DNA of 6,986 nucleotides, taken from positions 1 to 6,986 of the forward strand of contig NZ_JAUMTY010000067.1 in NCBI RefSeq assembly GCF_030530965.1, read 5' to 3'. The notes below the pieces were generated by a model. The model saw nothing but the letters and a program-made list of their open reading frames with translations. It made no database searches and was not told where the DNA came from. This stretch comes from Corynebacterium sp. GTDB lineage: Bacteria > Actinomycetota > Actinomycetes > Mycobacteriales > Mycobacteriaceae. This document shows positions 6,073 to 6,986 of this stretch, one piece after another; within the stretch, counting starts at the first letter, position 1, and every line of letters starts with the position of its first letter. Position numbers and translations under genes: made by a program.

Positions 6073-6986
6073 ATGGTCGGACTTTTCACAGCACGTACGT
6101 CGACAACCTCGGCGTCGAAGCGTCGGAAATTGCATCACCTCGCCACAGTCACGGCAACAACCACGGTGGCGGCCCTCTCACTGTTCCTCGGCGGGTGCAG
6201 CGCGGGCCACACAGCGGTTCAAACTGGACGCGTCGCCTCCGACGACTCCGCCGTCATCGCGCTGACGGCAGCCCCCGCCACCCTTGACTTCACAAAATCC
6301 GGCGGCGCGGCGATACCCCAAGCGTTGATCGGGAATGTGTACGAAGGCCTGGTCCGAATATCGTCCCAAGGCGATATCGAACCCCAGCTGGCGACGTCGT
6401 GGGAACTCTCCCCGGACCGCACCACCTACACCTTTCACCTGCGGAAAGGGGTGCATTTTTCTAACGGCGACGAGTTCACCGCCGACACCGCCAAGTTCAG
6501 CATCGACCAAGTGAAGTCGGACGCGTGGACCAACGGGCTCAAAGCGGGGATGAAGCCGGTGACGCGCACGCAGGCCGTCGATAAATACACGTTGGCCGTC
6601 ACGCTCTCCGCGCCCAGTAATGGCTGGCTGTGGTCCATGGGCACGCTCATTGGGGCACAGATGACACCCCGTGGCGTCGACAATTTAGCCACTAAACCCG
6701 TCGGGACCGGTCCTTTTACCGTCGACGAGTACAAAGTCGGCCGATTCCTCACCTTGACGGCGAACAAGTCATATTGGGGTCAGCAACCGGCCACCCGCCA
6801 TGTGGCATTGCGCTATATGACAGATTCCACCGCGACAGCGAATGCGCTCCGATCGGGTGACGTCGACGCGATTGTCGGGATGGATGCCCCGGAGATGGTC
6901 TCGTCCTTCCGCGAGAACAACCGGTATGCCGTCGATGTTGGTACGACCACCGGCAAAGTGTTGCTGACCATGAACAATAAGCGTGC
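6073..6986 (+). CDS. ABC transporter substrate-binding lipoprotein, family 5 (peptide/nickel type), N-terminal 304 residues, cut by right window edge
   Basis: The product should capture a ligand (oligopeptide, dipeptide, nickel complex or similar) outside the membrane and deliver it to an ABC permease. Residues 1-41 are a lipoprotein signal: a basic n-region (SKRRKLHH), a hydrophobic run (VAALSLFL) and the lipobox LGGC with C42 as the lipidated cysteine. The mature part shows family 5 (SBP_bac_5) hallmarks: NVYEGLVRIS, then YTFHLRKGVHFSNGDEFTAD (119-138) and KPVGTGPFTVDEY with PVGTGPF at 209-215, followed by NKSYWG and LRSGDVDAIVGMD. The frame is open to the window edge, so roughly 200 residues are probably missing. 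The start is ATG 6073, only 30 bp after the C-S lyase stop and on the same strand, so co-transcription is possible. There is no Shine-Dalgarno. Permease and ATPase genes, if present, would lie to the right. Ligand cannot be told from this part. Confidence 0.9.
   Translation, partial: MVGLFTARTSTTSASKRRKLHHLATVTATTTVAALSLFLGGCSAGHTAVQTGRVASDDSAVIALTAAPATLDFTKSGGAAIPQALIGNVYEGLVRISSQGDIEPQLATSWELSPDRTTYTFHLRKGVHFSNGDEFTADTAKFSIDQVKSDAWTNGLKAGMKPVTRTQAVDKYTLAVTLSAPSNGWLWSMGTLIGAQMTPRGVDNLATKPVGTGPFTVDEYKVGRFLTLTANKSYWGQQPATRHVALRYMTDSTATANALRSGDVDAIVGMDAPEMVSSFRENNRYAVDVGTTTGKVLLTMNNKR

Overview
The window is about 7 kb of moderately high G+C DNA from an actinobacterium, most probably a Corynebacterium. 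I infer this from gene content and order: a FadD15-type acyl-CoA synthetase divergent from an actinobacterial-type MalQ, with an AecD/MalY-type C-S lyase further along. This matches the fadD15-malQ-aecD neighbourhood I recall from Corynebacterium glutamicum. No species can be named from the sequence. The genes are chromosomal and metabolic. I see no tRNA, rRNA, CRISPR array, insertion sequence or phage gene.

Layout. (1) Positions 1-392, minus strand: the N-terminal 130 residues of a FadD15-like long-chain fatty-acid-CoA ligase that runs off the left edge. (2) Positions 393-631: a divergent control region and an unusually structured malQ leader. It holds a repeated CTACGCTA octamer, a 9-bp GTGGGGGAT/ATCCCCCAC hairpin with competing C-rich partners, and a possible 24-codon proline-rich leader ORF whose stop overlaps an in-frame ATG of malQ. 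(3) Positions 632-2869, plus: malQ, 4-alpha-glucanotransferase, with all three GH77 catalytic carboxylates. (4) Positions 2895-3301, minus: two small membrane-protein genes (109 and 26 residues) overlapping by GTGA and converging on malQ. (5) Positions 3302-3446: a second divergent control region. (6) Positions 3447-4502, plus: a stand-alone squalene/phytoene synthase family gene. (7) Positions 4639-6042, plus: a PLP-dependent cystathionine beta-lyase of the AecD/MalY/PatB type with two extra hydrophilic segments near its C-terminus. (8) Positions 6073 to the right edge, plus: the first 304 residues of a lipoprotein substrate-binding protein of the peptide/nickel ABC transporter family.

How the genes may work together. 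Most are independent housekeeping or accessory functions: fatty-acid activation, maltodextrin/glycogen metabolism, prenyl coupling, C-S lysis and peptide uptake. The pair most likely to be linked is the C-S lyase and the binding protein 30 bp downstream. Such a pair would suit import and cleavage of cysteine-S-conjugates or their dipeptides, but that is inference. The plus-strand genes from 3447 onward all lack a clear Shine-Dalgarno sequence, while the minus-strand genes have good ones. The most unusual non-coding signal is the malQ leader. The most unusual coding features are the orphan prenyl synthase, the C-terminal insertions in the C-S lyase, and the 26-residue membrane peptide.
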